64,000 nucleotides of DNA from WHSW01 sp963821025 (GTDB lineage: Bacteria > Actinomycetota > Thermoleophilia > Solirubrobacterales > 70-9): contig CAWGCG010000003.1 of the NCBI GenBank assembly GCA_963821025.1, positions 1,116,001 through 1,180,000 on the forward strand, read 5' to 3'. This document shows, piece by piece, positions 33,657-41,163 of this stretch. The position numbers were made by a program, and so were the translations under genes. Position 1 is the first letter of the stretch, and every line of letters begins with the position of its first letter. A model generated the notes under the pieces. That model searched no databases and was not told the DNA's origin. It saw only the letters and a list, made by a program, of their open reading frames with translations.

Positions 33657-34556
33657 GTGGCCGGCGAGCCCGTGCTCGACGTGGTCATCGTCTCCTATCG
33701 CTGCGAGGGGCTGCTCCGCGACTGCCTAGCCTCGCTGCTCGCCAACCCGCCGGCGGGCGGCCAGACCGTCCGCGTGATCGACAACGCGTCCGGCGACGAC
33801 ACCGCGGCGATGGTTCGCCGCGAGTTCGGCGACGTGCTCCTGACCGAGAGCGATCGCAACCTCGGTTTCAGCGCCGCCAACAACCTCGGGATCGCTGCCG
33901 GCGGCGCCTCCTACGTGCTGGCGCTGAACCCGGATACCCGGATCACGCCCGGGTCGCTCGACGCCCTGATCGAGCTCATGGACTCACGCAGCGAGCTCGG
34001 CATCTGCGGCCCGCGGCTGGAGCTCGAGGACGGCAGCTTCGACCACGCCTCGCGGCGGTCCTTCCCCACCCCGCTCGGCGCGCTCGGCCACTTCACCGGG
34101 CTCGGCCGCCGCGCCGGCGCCGGCGAGGCGCTCGCCCAGTACCGGGCCCCCGAGGTCGAGTCGGGGCCCGTCGACGCCGTCAACGGCGCCTTCATGCTGA
34201 TGCGCCGCGCCCCGTTCGAGCGCCTCGGGGGCTTCGACGAGGGCTATTGGATGTACATGGAGGACCTCGACCTCTGCTACCGGTTCGCCGAGGCCGGGCT
34301 TACCACCTGGTTCGAGCCCTCGGTGACCGTGATCCACGTGAAGGCCGGAACCAGCGGCCCGGTCCGCTCGCTGCCGCTCGTCTACGCCTTCCACTACGGC
34401 ATGTACCGCTTCTACCGCGCCCACTACGCCGACGCGCACGACCCGCTCTACAACGCCGCGATCTACGCCGGGATCGGACTCAAGTTGACACTGGCGGCAG
34501 CCCGCAGCGTCCTCCTGCGCACCCTCGCCCGGGTGGGGCGGAAAACGCCGCCCTGA
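33657..34556 (+). CDS. GT2-family glycosyltransferase (rhamnosyltransferase-like)
   Basis: 299 aa, GT-A fold. VVIVSYRCEGLLRDCL at the N-terminus, NLGFSAANNLGIAAG and the D-x-D-like LALNPDTRI bind the donor. GGFDEGYWMYMEDLDLCYRF is the acceptor/base segment. This set is typical of rhamnosyl- and related transferases. It starts at GTG 13 nt after the epimerase. The final residues (VGRKTPP and stop) are encoded by the left arm of the 47-nt palindromic repeat at 34532-34578, which supplies the stop codon. Confidence 0.88.
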   Translation: MAGEPVLDVVIVSYRCEGLLRDCLASLLANPPAGGQTVRVIDNASGDDTAAMVRREFGDVLLTESDRNLGFSAANNLGIAAGGASYVLALNPDTRITPGSLDALIELMDSRSELGICGPRLELEDGSFDHASRRSFPTPLGALGHFTGLGRRAGAGEALAQYRAPEVESGPVDAVNGAFMLMRRAPFERLGGFDEGYWMYMEDLDLCYRFAEAGLTTWFEPSVTVIHVKAGTSGPVRSLPLVYAFHYGMYRFYRAHYADAHDPLYNAAIYAGIGLKLTLAAARSVLLRTLARVGRKTPP

Positions 34557-34578
34557 CCGGCGAAATCCGTCCCACCCG
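34532..34578. repeat. 47-nt palindromic repeat, copy 1
   Basis: Matches copy 2 at 56157-56203 in 41 of 47 positions. The arms GGTGGGGCGGA and TCCGTCCCACC pair with one G-T wobble, then a symmetric AAA/AAA internal loop, then CGCCG/CGGCG and a short variable loop. It overlaps the end of the GT2 gene and lies between convergent genes. Confidence 0.75.
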
Positions 34579-34584
34579 GGGCGT

Positions 34585-35832
34585 TCAGCCGCCCCGCTGG
34601 TAGGCGAGTGCGGCTCCGATCCGGTCGACCGTGGACGGATGGGTGGCGAAGACCGCCGACCACAACCCCGGCGGGTCGGGATCGGTGAGGTTGGTGCGCG
34701 CCAGGCGGCGCTGGATGTCGATCAGCGCCCGCGGGTCGTCGGTGAGCTCGAGCGCGAACTGATCGGCGCGCGCCTCGACCTGGCGCGAGAGCTGGTTGCC
34801 GGGCACGTTGAGGATCAGGACCGCGAGCGAGAGGGCGAGCAGGTAGGCCGGGATCGCCGCCGGGGTGCGCGGATCGGCGCCCCCGCGCCGGGCGACCGCG
34901 ATTCCGAGCTCCCGGGTGAACACGAGCCCGAGCGGGGCGACGATCACGACGAACAGCAGCCCGCCGCGGATGTCGTGGTTGGCGACATGGCCGAGCTCAT
35001 GGGCGACGATCGAAGCGAGCTCGCGGCGCTCGGCCTCGGCGAGCAGGTTGTCGTAGAGGACCACCCGCTTGCTCGAGCCGAGTCCATCGACGTAGGCGTT
35101 CAGCGAGTTCACCCTGCGGCTCGCGTCGATCCGGTAGACCTCGCCGATGTCGACGCCGGCCCGCTCGCCGAGCTCGACCACCTCGGCGCGCGCGCGGCTG
35201 TCGGGCGGCAGGGCCTCGAAGCGGTTGAAGATCGGCGCCAGCAACACCGGCGCGATCCAGACGAAGGCGACTGCGAGCGCGGCCACGACCGCGGTTCCCG
35301 GCGCCCACCAGGCGCGCGGGAATTTTCGGATCAGCGCCATCAACAGGGCGGCCGCGAGCCCCGTGAGCGCGATCCCGATCGCCGCCGACCGGGCGACATC
35401 CCAGAGCCAGGAGGCGAGCGATTGCGACGAAAGCCCCGCGTCGACGGCGCGCTCGTGCGCCCACAGACCCGTCGGCAGCGCCGCCAGCCGCGTCGCCAGC
35501 GCGACCGCGGCGCCCGCTGCGGCCGCGCCCAGCACGGGGTGTGACGCGAGCCGGTCGAGCCGGCGGCGCAGCGGCGCCGGGCGGCCGAGTGCCAGGGCCA
35601 CGAGGACGACCGCCTCGATCGCGAGCCCGGCGAGCGTCAGCAGACGCTGGCCCTGACGGTAGTCGTGAGCACGCTCGAGCTCGGCGGGGCTGAAGTAGTC
35701 GCGCTCGGCGGTCGGGGCCGGATCGAGCGTCTCGCCGGAGGGGCTGAGCAGCCAGACCGCGAGCTCGGCAACCGCGATCATCGCCACCGCCGCCACGGCC
35801 ACGCGAGCCGCGTTCGAGCGGGGCAACCTCAT
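34585..35832 (-). CDS. M48-family (Ste24-like) membrane metalloprotease
   Basis: 415 aa with several membrane helices in the N-terminal half. The zinc motif H-E-x-x-H is in IVAHELGHVANHD and the third ligand Glu in EARADQFALEL. YVDGLGSSKRVVLYDNLL precedes it, as in CaaX proteases. It should cleave membrane-associated proteins or handle membrane-protein quality control. It is convergent with GT2 and divergent from the phosphoesterase gene, whose start is 47 nt away. Its last codons lie beside the palindromic repeat. Confidence 0.9.
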   Translation of the reverse strand: MRLPRSNAARVAVAAVAMIAVAELAVWLLSPSGETLDPAPTAERDYFSPAELERAHDYRQGQRLLTLAGLAIEAVVLVALALGRPAPLRRRLDRLASHPVLGAAAAGAAVALATRLAALPTGLWAHERAVDAGLSSQSLASWLWDVARSAAIGIALTGLAAALLMALIRKFPRAWWAPGTAVVAALAVAFVWIAPVLLAPIFNRFEALPPDSRARAEVVELGERAGVDIGEVYRIDASRRVNSLNAYVDGLGSSKRVVLYDNLLAEAERRELASIVAHELGHVANHDIRGGLLFVVIVAPLGLVFTRELGIAVARRGGADPRTPAAIPAYLLALSLAVLILNVPGNQLSRQVEARADQFALELTDDPRALIDIQRRLARTNLTDPDPPGLWSAVFATHPSTVDRIGAALAYQRGG

Positions 35833-35878
35833 CCCCGCCTACGATAGTCGGCTCTCCAGGGGCCCTGGCGGTCTTCTC

Positions 35879-36628
35879 ATGCGGCTGGCGATCCTCAGCG
35901 ACATCCACTCAAACCTGCCGGCGCTCGAGTCGGTGGTCGCCGACATCGAGGCCGTCGGCGTCGAGGAGTCGTGGTGCCTCGGCGACGTGGTCGGCTATGG
36001 CGCTCAGCCGAACGAGTGCATGGAGCTCGTTCGCGATCGTTGCACCCTCTGCCTGGTGGGAAACCACGACCTCGCGGCGCTCGACCAGCTCGACATCTCG
36101 ACCTTCTCGCCCGCCGCCGCAGCCGCGGTCCGATGGACCCGCGGGGTCTTGAGCGAGCGCACCGCCGCCTTCCTGGGCGGGCTCGAGCCTGCCGACGAGT
36201 CCCACGAGGTCGCCCTCTATCACGCCTCGCCGCGCGACCCGGTCTGGGAGTACGTGCTCTGGCCCGATCAGGCAGCGGAGTGCATCCGCGTCCAGGCCGC
36301 CAGGGTGAGCCTCGTCGGCCACTCCCACGTCGCCCTCTTCTTCGCCCTCGCCGATCCCGGCCCCAGCGGCGATTCGGCGAACGCCCGCGGTGCCCAGGCG
36401 GGTGCCGGTACCAGCCTCGAGATCGGCCGCGGAAGCTGGCTGGTCAATCCCGGCAGCGTCGGTCAACCACGCGACGGCGACGCCCGGGCGGCCTGGCTCG
36501 AGCTCGACACCGAGGCCTGGCGGGCAATCTTCCACCGAGTCGAGTACGACATCGACCGCGCCGCCGACGCGATCGTCGCGACCGAGCTCCCCGAGCACCT
36601 CGCGAGACGCCTCTACGTGGGTCAGTGA
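35879..36628 (+). CDS. Metallophosphoesterase (calcineurin-like)
   Basis: 249 aa. D-x-H in LAILSDIHSNLPAL, GD in CLGDVVGYG, GNHD in LVGNHDLAAL and GHSH in SLVGHSHVALF give the full two-metal site. The GDVVGYGAQPNEC form is that of the YfcE/diadenosine tetraphosphatase-like subgroup. It hydrolyses a phosphodiester or phosphoprotein. It ends about 50 nt before the lipoprotein and kinase genes, so it may be the phosphatase partner of the kinase, though this is conjecture. Confidence 0.88.
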   Translation: MRLAILSDIHSNLPALESVVADIEAVGVEESWCLGDVVGYGAQPNECMELVRDRCTLCLVGNHDLAALDQLDISTFSPAAAAAVRWTRGVLSERTAAFLGGLEPADESHEVALYHASPRDPVWEYVLWPDQAAECIRVQAARVSLVGHSHVALFFALADPGPSGDSANARGAQAGAGTSLEIGRGSWLVNPGSVGQPRDGDARAAWLELDTEAWRAIFHRVEYDIDRAADAIVATELPEHLARRLYVGQ

Positions 36629-36678
36629 GCGCGCCGAACCCAAGTTCGCCGGCCAGTCGGCTATCTAGACTGGCCGCG

Positions 36679-37236
36679 ATGGCGGGCCGACTCCAGCTGA
36701 CCCTGCTTGCAGGCATTTGTGCGGCCGCGATCGCCGGTTGCGGCTCCAACGACGAGGGGACGATCCCCGCAGCCGACTCCGAGCAGCTGACCACCCTGCT
36801 GGACGCGGTCGAAGGCGACGTCGCGAGCGGCGACTGCGACGTCGCCGAGAAGCGTGCCCAGCAGTTCGTCGACCAGGTCAACCTGCTCCCCGCCGAGGTC
36901 GAGGACAAGGTCAAGGGGGGTTTGCAGGAGGCCGCGGCTCGCCTGCGAGAGCTGGTCAGCGAGTCCGGGCAATGCGAGCAGACCACCGGGCCCTCGGGCG
37001 AGTCCGGGGCCGAGCCTACGACCGGCGCGGTCGAGCCCGCGGTCGAGCCCGAGGTCACCGAGCCGACGACCGATACGACCACCGAGCCGGCGGAGACGTC
37101 ACCCGAGAACGACGGCGCCGAAGGCGGCGGCGAGACCTCCAACGGCCCACCCGAGAGCCCGCCGGGCAACGGCCCGCCCGCCGGGAGCAACGCCGGCGGC
37201 AACGTCGGATCGGGCGGGATCGAGATCGGGCCCTGA
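36679..37236 (+). CDS. Lipoprotein with acidic Pro/Thr-rich tail
   Basis: About 185 aa. The N-terminus (LTLLAGICAAAIAGC) is a lipoprotein signal with lipobox AIAGC. Residues 30-110 look helical (AADSEQLTTLLDAVEG; VEDKVKGGLQEAAARLREL) with a Cys pair (DCDVAEK, GQCEQT). The last 70 residues are a low-complexity E/P/T/G tail. ATG at 36679 chosen; a longer frame would run back into the phosphoesterase. It ends 2 nt before the kinase start, so it is probably a membrane-surface partner of the kinase. Function unknown. Confidence 0.75.
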   Translation: MAGRLQLTLLAGICAAAIAGCGSNDEGTIPAADSEQLTTLLDAVEGDVASGDCDVAEKRAQQFVDQVNLLPAEVEDKVKGGLQEAAARLRELVSESGQCEQTTGPSGESGAEPTTGAVEPAVEPEVTEPTTDTTTEPAETSPENDGAEGGGETSNGPPESPPGNGPPAGSNAGGNVGSGGIEIGP

Positions 37237-37238
37237 GC

Positions 37239-38492
37239 ATGAACTCGACGATCAGCGATCGCTACCAACTGGGCGACAGGCTCGGATCGGGCGGGATGTC
37301 GACCGTCTACCGGGCGACCGACGGGGTGCTCGAGCGCACCGTCGCGGTCAAGATCCTCGCCGAGCACCTGTCCGACGACGACAAGTTCGTGGCCCGGTTT
37401 CGCCGCGAGGCACTCGCGGTCGCGAAGCTGATCCACCCGAACATCGTCCAGGTCTACGACACCGGCGTCGACGCCGGGCGTCACTACATCGTCATGGAGT
37501 ACGTCGAGGGCAAGTCGGTCGCCCAGCTCCTGCAAACGCGCGGGCGCCTCGGCGCCGACAGCGCGGTCGAGATCGGCACCCAGGCCTGCGCCGGCCTCGA
37601 GTACGCCCACCGCCAGGGGATCATCCACAGAGACGTCAAGCCCGGCAATCTGATGGTGGTCGGCGGGCCAGCAGGCCGGCGCAGCCGCGACTCTTCCGCG
37701 CACGAGCCGCCGACCGGTGAGATGACCGTGAAGCTGACCGATTTCGGGATCGCCCGCGCCACGGCCCAGAGCCGCCTCACCCAGGTCGGCTCAGTGGTCG
37801 GCACCGCCGCCTACCTGGCGCCCGAGCAGGCCCGCGGTGAGGAGGCGACCCCGGCGGCCGACGTCTACGCGCTCGGGGTCGTCCTCTACCAGATCCTCAC
37901 CGGCCGCCTGCCCTGGGAGGGCTCGACCCTGGCAGAGCTCGCGATCCGCCGCGAGAACGAGCAGCCGCTGCCGCCGTCCTCCTATGACCCAGACGTCCCG
38001 GAGACGCTCTCGCGAGCCGTCCTGCGCTCGCTCGAAGGCGATGTCGCGGCGCGCTACTCGTCGGCGCGCGAGCTCTCGCGGGCGCTCGAATCGGGTCTCC
38101 GCGGCGAGGAGCCGCCGGTGCCCGAGGACGAGCTGCCGACGAACATGCTGGCGACCGGCGCGCCAACCGCGGCGACGAGCCGCATGGATCCCGACCCGCC
38201 GACCCCGGTCGCTCCACAGCCGGTCGCCCGCCCCCGCCGGGCGCCGTCGCCGGTGCCGCGCCACGCGCCCACCCCCGCCCCGACGGCGCAGCCGCAACGC
38301 TCGCTCGCGGGCCGCGTCGGCCGTGCGATCGGGGTTTTGTTGTTGATCGCGATCCTCGCGGCCGTGATCGCGGGAGCGGTGCTGCTGCTCACCGACGCCG
38401 GCCAGAACACCGACGTCGGCGAGCTGATCAAGCAGGAGGTCGACGATCAGATCCAGTCGCTCAAGGACTTCATCCAGGAGAACACGCAGTAA
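37239..38492 (+). CDS. Membrane serine/threonine protein kinase (PknB-like, no PASTA)
   Basis: About 417 aa. Kinase domain at 9-285: GSGGMSTVY (P-loop), VAVKIL (Lys), IIHRDVKPGNLM (catalytic loop), TDFGIARA (DFG), GTAAYLAPEQA (APE). A proline-rich juxtamembrane linker, one membrane helix (GVLLLIAILAAVIAGAVLLL) and only about 40 extracellular residues follow. It lacks the PASTA repeats of PknB and so senses something else or is controlled by its lipoprotein neighbour. An insert after the catalytic loop (GGPAGRRSRDSSAHEPP) is unusual. Confidence 0.93.
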   Translation: MNSTISDRYQLGDRLGSGGMSTVYRATDGVLERTVAVKILAEHLSDDDKFVARFRREALAVAKLIHPNIVQVYDTGVDAGRHYIVMEYVEGKSVAQLLQTRGRLGADSAVEIGTQACAGLEYAHRQGIIHRDVKPGNLMVVGGPAGRRSRDSSAHEPPTGEMTVKLTDFGIARATAQSRLTQVGSVVGTAAYLAPEQARGEEATPAADVYALGVVLYQILTGRLPWEGSTLAELAIRRENEQPLPPSSYDPDVPETLSRAVLRSLEGDVAARYSSARELSRALESGLRGEEPPVPEDELPTNMLATGAPTAATSRMDPDPPTPVAPQPVARPRRAPSPVPRHAPTPAPTAQPQRSLAGRVGRAIGVLLLIAILAAVIAGAVLLLTDAGQNTDVGELIKQEVDDQIQSLKDFIQENTQ

Positions 38493-38535
38493 TTCGCCAT
38501 TCGCCGCTCGAGTGGCAAGTGCCGGTGGCGAGTGG
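38493..38535. repeat. Heptamer-derived hairpin between kinase and tgt
   Basis: The 43-nt gap between the convergent stops is built of 7-nt units related to TTCGCCA, CTCGAGT, GGCAAGT and GCGAGTG. CCATTCGCC on the left pairs with GGCGAGTGG on the right with one G-T wobble. Similar CGAGTGG heptamers occur at 52149-52183. It may serve as a bidirectional transcript end, but there is no T-run. Confidence 0.6.
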
Positions 38536-39732
38536 CTACCAAGGCGTCGCGCCCGCCAGCACGTCTTCCCGATAGCCGTCGAAGCGCCCGCCGAGGATCG
38601 CCGCTCGCGCCCCGGCGACCAGCCGCTCGAGGAAGCTGAGGTTGTGCAGGCTGAGCAGCCGGCCCGCGGTCTGCGGCTCGGCGCGGAAGAGGTAGTGGAG
38701 ATAGGCGCGAGAGTGGCGGGCGCAGGTCGGGCACGGACAGCCCTCGACCAGCGGCGCCCGGTCGGCCGCCAGGCGCGGCTTGCTCAGGTCGAAGCGAAAC
38801 CGCGACTCCGGCAACGGCGCCAGCGCCATCGCGTGGCGGGCGAGCCGGGTCGGAACCGCGCAATCGAACAGGTCGATCCCAAGTCCGATCCCGGCGAGCA
38901 GGTCGTCGGGCTCACCGATCCCGAGCAGGTGCTTGGGAGGCGCGGGCGGCAGCATCGGCAGGGTGAGCTCCAGGACTCCATGCATCTCGGGCTTGTCGCG
39001 CCCCAGGGTGCCGCCGATCGCCAGGCCGTCGACCGCGGCCTCGGCGACCGCGTCGGCTGACTCGCGGCGCAGGTCCGCGTGGACTCCACCCTGGACGATC
39101 CCGAAAACCGCCTGGGTCGTCGGGCCGTTCTCGCGCTGCCAGTCGAGGCAGCGCCGAAGCCAGCGATGGGTGCGCTCGGTCGAGCGCGCCGTGTACTCGC
39201 GGTCGGCGTGAAACGGGGTGCATTCATCGAAGGCGAGCGCGATGTCGGAGCCGAGCGCCGCCTGCACCGCCATCGACTCCTCCGGGCCCATGAATCGCTC
39301 GGAGCCGTCGAGATAGGAGCGAAAAGCGACCCCGCGCTCTGCGATCGAGATCACGCCGCCGCTGGTGCCGGCGCCGCCGCGCCGGCCCTTGATCTCGTCG
39401 GCGACGTTGCCGTGGGCCAGCGAGAACACCTGGAAGCCCCCGGAGTCGGTGATCAGCGCGCGCTCCCAGCCGATGAACCGGTGCAGGCCGCCGAGCTCTG
39501 AGATCCGCTCCGCGCCGGGGCTGAGGAAGAGGTGGAAGGTGTTGCCGAGGATCAGCTCGAAGCCGAGCCCGGCGACGTCGCCGAGGTCGAGCGTCCTCAC
39601 CGCCCCGCGGGTCGCCAATGGGATGAACGCCGGGGTCGCCACGGCGCCGTGGGAGGTGATCAGCCGCCCCGTCCGGGCGGTCCCGTCGCGGGCCTGGATC
39701 TCGAACCGAAGCCGAGCCGGATCGTCTCGCAC
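38536..39732 (-). CDS. tgt: tRNA-guanine transglycosylase
   Basis: About 398 aa. It inserts preQ1 (queuosine precursor) at position 34 of tRNAs. LITDSGGFQVFSL holds the first catalytic Asp, GIGEPDDLLAGI and LFDCAVPTRLAR the second with the nucleophile, and CPCPTC with the later His binds zinc. The GTG at 39732 (RDDPARLRFEIQARDG) matches the usual N-terminus. The frame is open upstream into the WYL regulator but that is not coding. It is convergent with the kinase. Confidence 0.95.
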   Translation of the reverse strand: MRDDPARLRFEIQARDGTARTGRLITSHGAVATPAFIPLATRGAVRTLDLGDVAGLGFELILGNTFHLFLSPGAERISELGGLHRFIGWERALITDSGGFQVFSLAHGNVADEIKGRRGGAGTSGGVISIAERGVAFRSYLDGSERFMGPEESMAVQAALGSDIALAFDECTPFHADREYTARSTERTHRWLRRCLDWQRENGPTTQAVFGIVQGGVHADLRRESADAVAEAAVDGLAIGGTLGRDKPEMHGVLELTLPMLPPAPPKHLLGIGEPDDLLAGIGLGIDLFDCAVPTRLARHAMALAPLPESRFRFDLSKPRLAADRAPLVEGCPCPTCARHSRAYLHYLFRAEPQTAGRLLSLHNLSFLERLVAGARAAILGGRFDGYREDVLAGATPW

Positions 39733-39742
39733 GACCGCGACA

Positions 39743-40702
39743 CTAGTGAGCGGTCGAGGCGCGCTCGAAGCGGCCGGCGAGCCGGCGCACCCGCTCGGCG
39801 AACTCGGGCGGCTCGAGGACGGTGAACTCGACCCCGATCTCGGCGACGTAGACGGCGAGGCCGCCGAGCCAGTCAGAGCCGGCGCGCAGCAGGCAGCTGC
39901 GCTCGTCGATCGCCTCCAGCGTCCCGACCCCCGGCGGCACTCGGTCGGCGACCTCGGCGAGCGGCGCGTGCAGGAGCACCTCGGCGCGGTAGCGGTCACG
40001 CGCCGCCGAGACCCCGTCGGAGACGTAGGAGGCGAGGTCCTCGGCGGGCGGGGTGCGGGGAACGAAGCCGCCGCCGGTGCGCAGCCCGGGCGCGACCCGG
40101 TCGACACGGAAGCTGCGCCAGCCGCCGCGCGCGGTGTCCCAGGCGACCAGGTACCAGCGACGTCCGGTGTGCACGAGGCCGAGCGGCTCGACCTCTCGCC
40201 GGCTCTCTTCGCCGCGGTGGTTGCGGTAGGTGAACCGGACCCGATCGGAGTCTCGGCAGGCGGACGCGATTGCGGCCAGCGTGGCACCGTCGACCTCGGG
40301 TCCCGATCCGCGGTAGGGCACCGTCGCCGACCCGATCGCGGTCACCCGCCGTCGCACCCCCGCCGGCAGCACCTGCTCGAGCTTGGCCAGCGCCCTGACC
40401 GAGGTCTGCTCGATCCCCGCGACCCCGGCACTGGCAGCGGTGCGAAGGCCGACCGCGACCGCGACCGCCTCGCCCTCGTCGAGCAACAGCGGCGGCAGCG
40501 ATGCCCCCGCGGCCAGCCGGTAACCGCCGGCGACGCCGCGGCGCGCCTGGACCGGGTAGCCGAGCGCCCGCAGGCGCTCGACATCGCGGCGAATCGTCCG
40601 CACTCCCACCTCGAGGCGCGCGGCGAGCTCGGGCCCGGCCCAGTCGCGACGAGCCTGCAGCAGCGAGAGCAGCTCCAGCAGCCTGGCGGAGGTGTCGAGC
40701 AT
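39743..40702 (-). CDS. WYL-domain transcriptional regulator (YafY/DeoR-like)
   Basis: 319 aa. N-terminal winged helix (ARLLELLSLLQARR; VGVRTIRRDVERLRALGY), then the WYL domain (LVHTGRRWYLVAWDTARGGWRSFRVDR) and a C-terminal WCX extension. Such regulators often bind a ligand through the WYL pocket. It is divergent from a VOC protein gene with 86 nt between starts; the YafY-VOC pair is common and suggests that it regulates that gene and itself. Confidence 0.92.
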   Translation of the reverse strand: MLDTSARLLELLSLLQARRDWAGPELAARLEVGVRTIRRDVERLRALGYPVQARRGVAGGYRLAAGASLPPLLLDEGEAVAVAVGLRTAASAGVAGIEQTSVRALAKLEQVLPAGVRRRVTAIGSATVPYRGSGPEVDGATLAAIASACRDSDRVRFTYRNHRGEESRREVEPLGLVHTGRRWYLVAWDTARGGWRSFRVDRVAPGLRTGGGFVPRTPPAEDLASYVSDGVSAARDRYRAEVLLHAPLAEVADRVPPGVGTLEAIDERSCLLRAGSDWLGGLAVYVAEIGVEFTVLEPPEFAERVRRLAGRFERASTAH

Positions 40703-40788
40703 GATCTCAGGATCCCATCAAATGCGGACTGAAAGTGACCTTAATTGTGCTTAGCCTGGTGCGCACGTCAACCGAGAAAGGAACCGAG
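40703..40788. promoter_or_regulatory. Divergent promoter region of WYL regulator and VOC gene
   Basis: 86 nt with lower GC than the surroundings, including GACCTTAATTGTGCTTAG. It should carry both promoters and the likely operator of the WYL regulator. An SD-like AGAAAGGA precedes the VOC start at 40789. I cannot assign hexamers with confidence. Confidence 0.45.
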
Positions 40789-41157
40789 ATGGACTTCAAG
40801 ATCGAACTGATCGCGATCCCGGTCACCGACGTCGATCGCGCCAAGGCGTTCTACGAGAGCGCCGGTTTCAACGCCGATCACGACCAACGGGTCAGCGAGA
40901 GCCTGCGCTTCGTCCAGCTGACGCCGCCCGGCTCGGCCTGCTCGATCTGCATCGGCGAGGGGCTGACCAACGCGGCGCCCGGCTCGGTCGAGGGCATGCA
41001 GATGGTCGTCTCCGAGATCGAGGCAGCGCGCGCTGCGCTCGCCGACGGTGGGGTCGAGGTGAGCGAGGTCGACCACCAGGGCTGGGGCGACTTCGTCTAC
41101 TTCGCCGACCCCGACGGCAATCGCTGGGCGGTCCAGGCGGTCCCCGACCGCGGCTAG
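40789..41157 (+). CDS. VOC-family (glyoxalase-like) protein
   Basis: 122 aa, paired beta-alpha-beta-beta-beta modules: IELIAIPVTDVDRAKAFYE, FVQLTPPGSACSICIG, VVSEIEAARAALADGGVEV and VYFADPDGNRWAVQ with the terminal acidic ligand region. It may bind a small molecule with or without metal; the reaction is unknown. The ATG at 40789 has AGAAAGGA upstream; a TTG further up (40735) is less likely. Probably controlled by the adjacent WYL regulator. Confidence 0.88.
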   Translation: MDFKIELIAIPVTDVDRAKAFYESAGFNADHDQRVSESLRFVQLTPPGSACSICIGEGLTNAAPGSVEGMQMVVSEIEAARAALADGGVEVSEVDHQGWGDFVYFADPDGNRWAVQAVPDRG

Positions 41158-41163
41158 CCCCCG

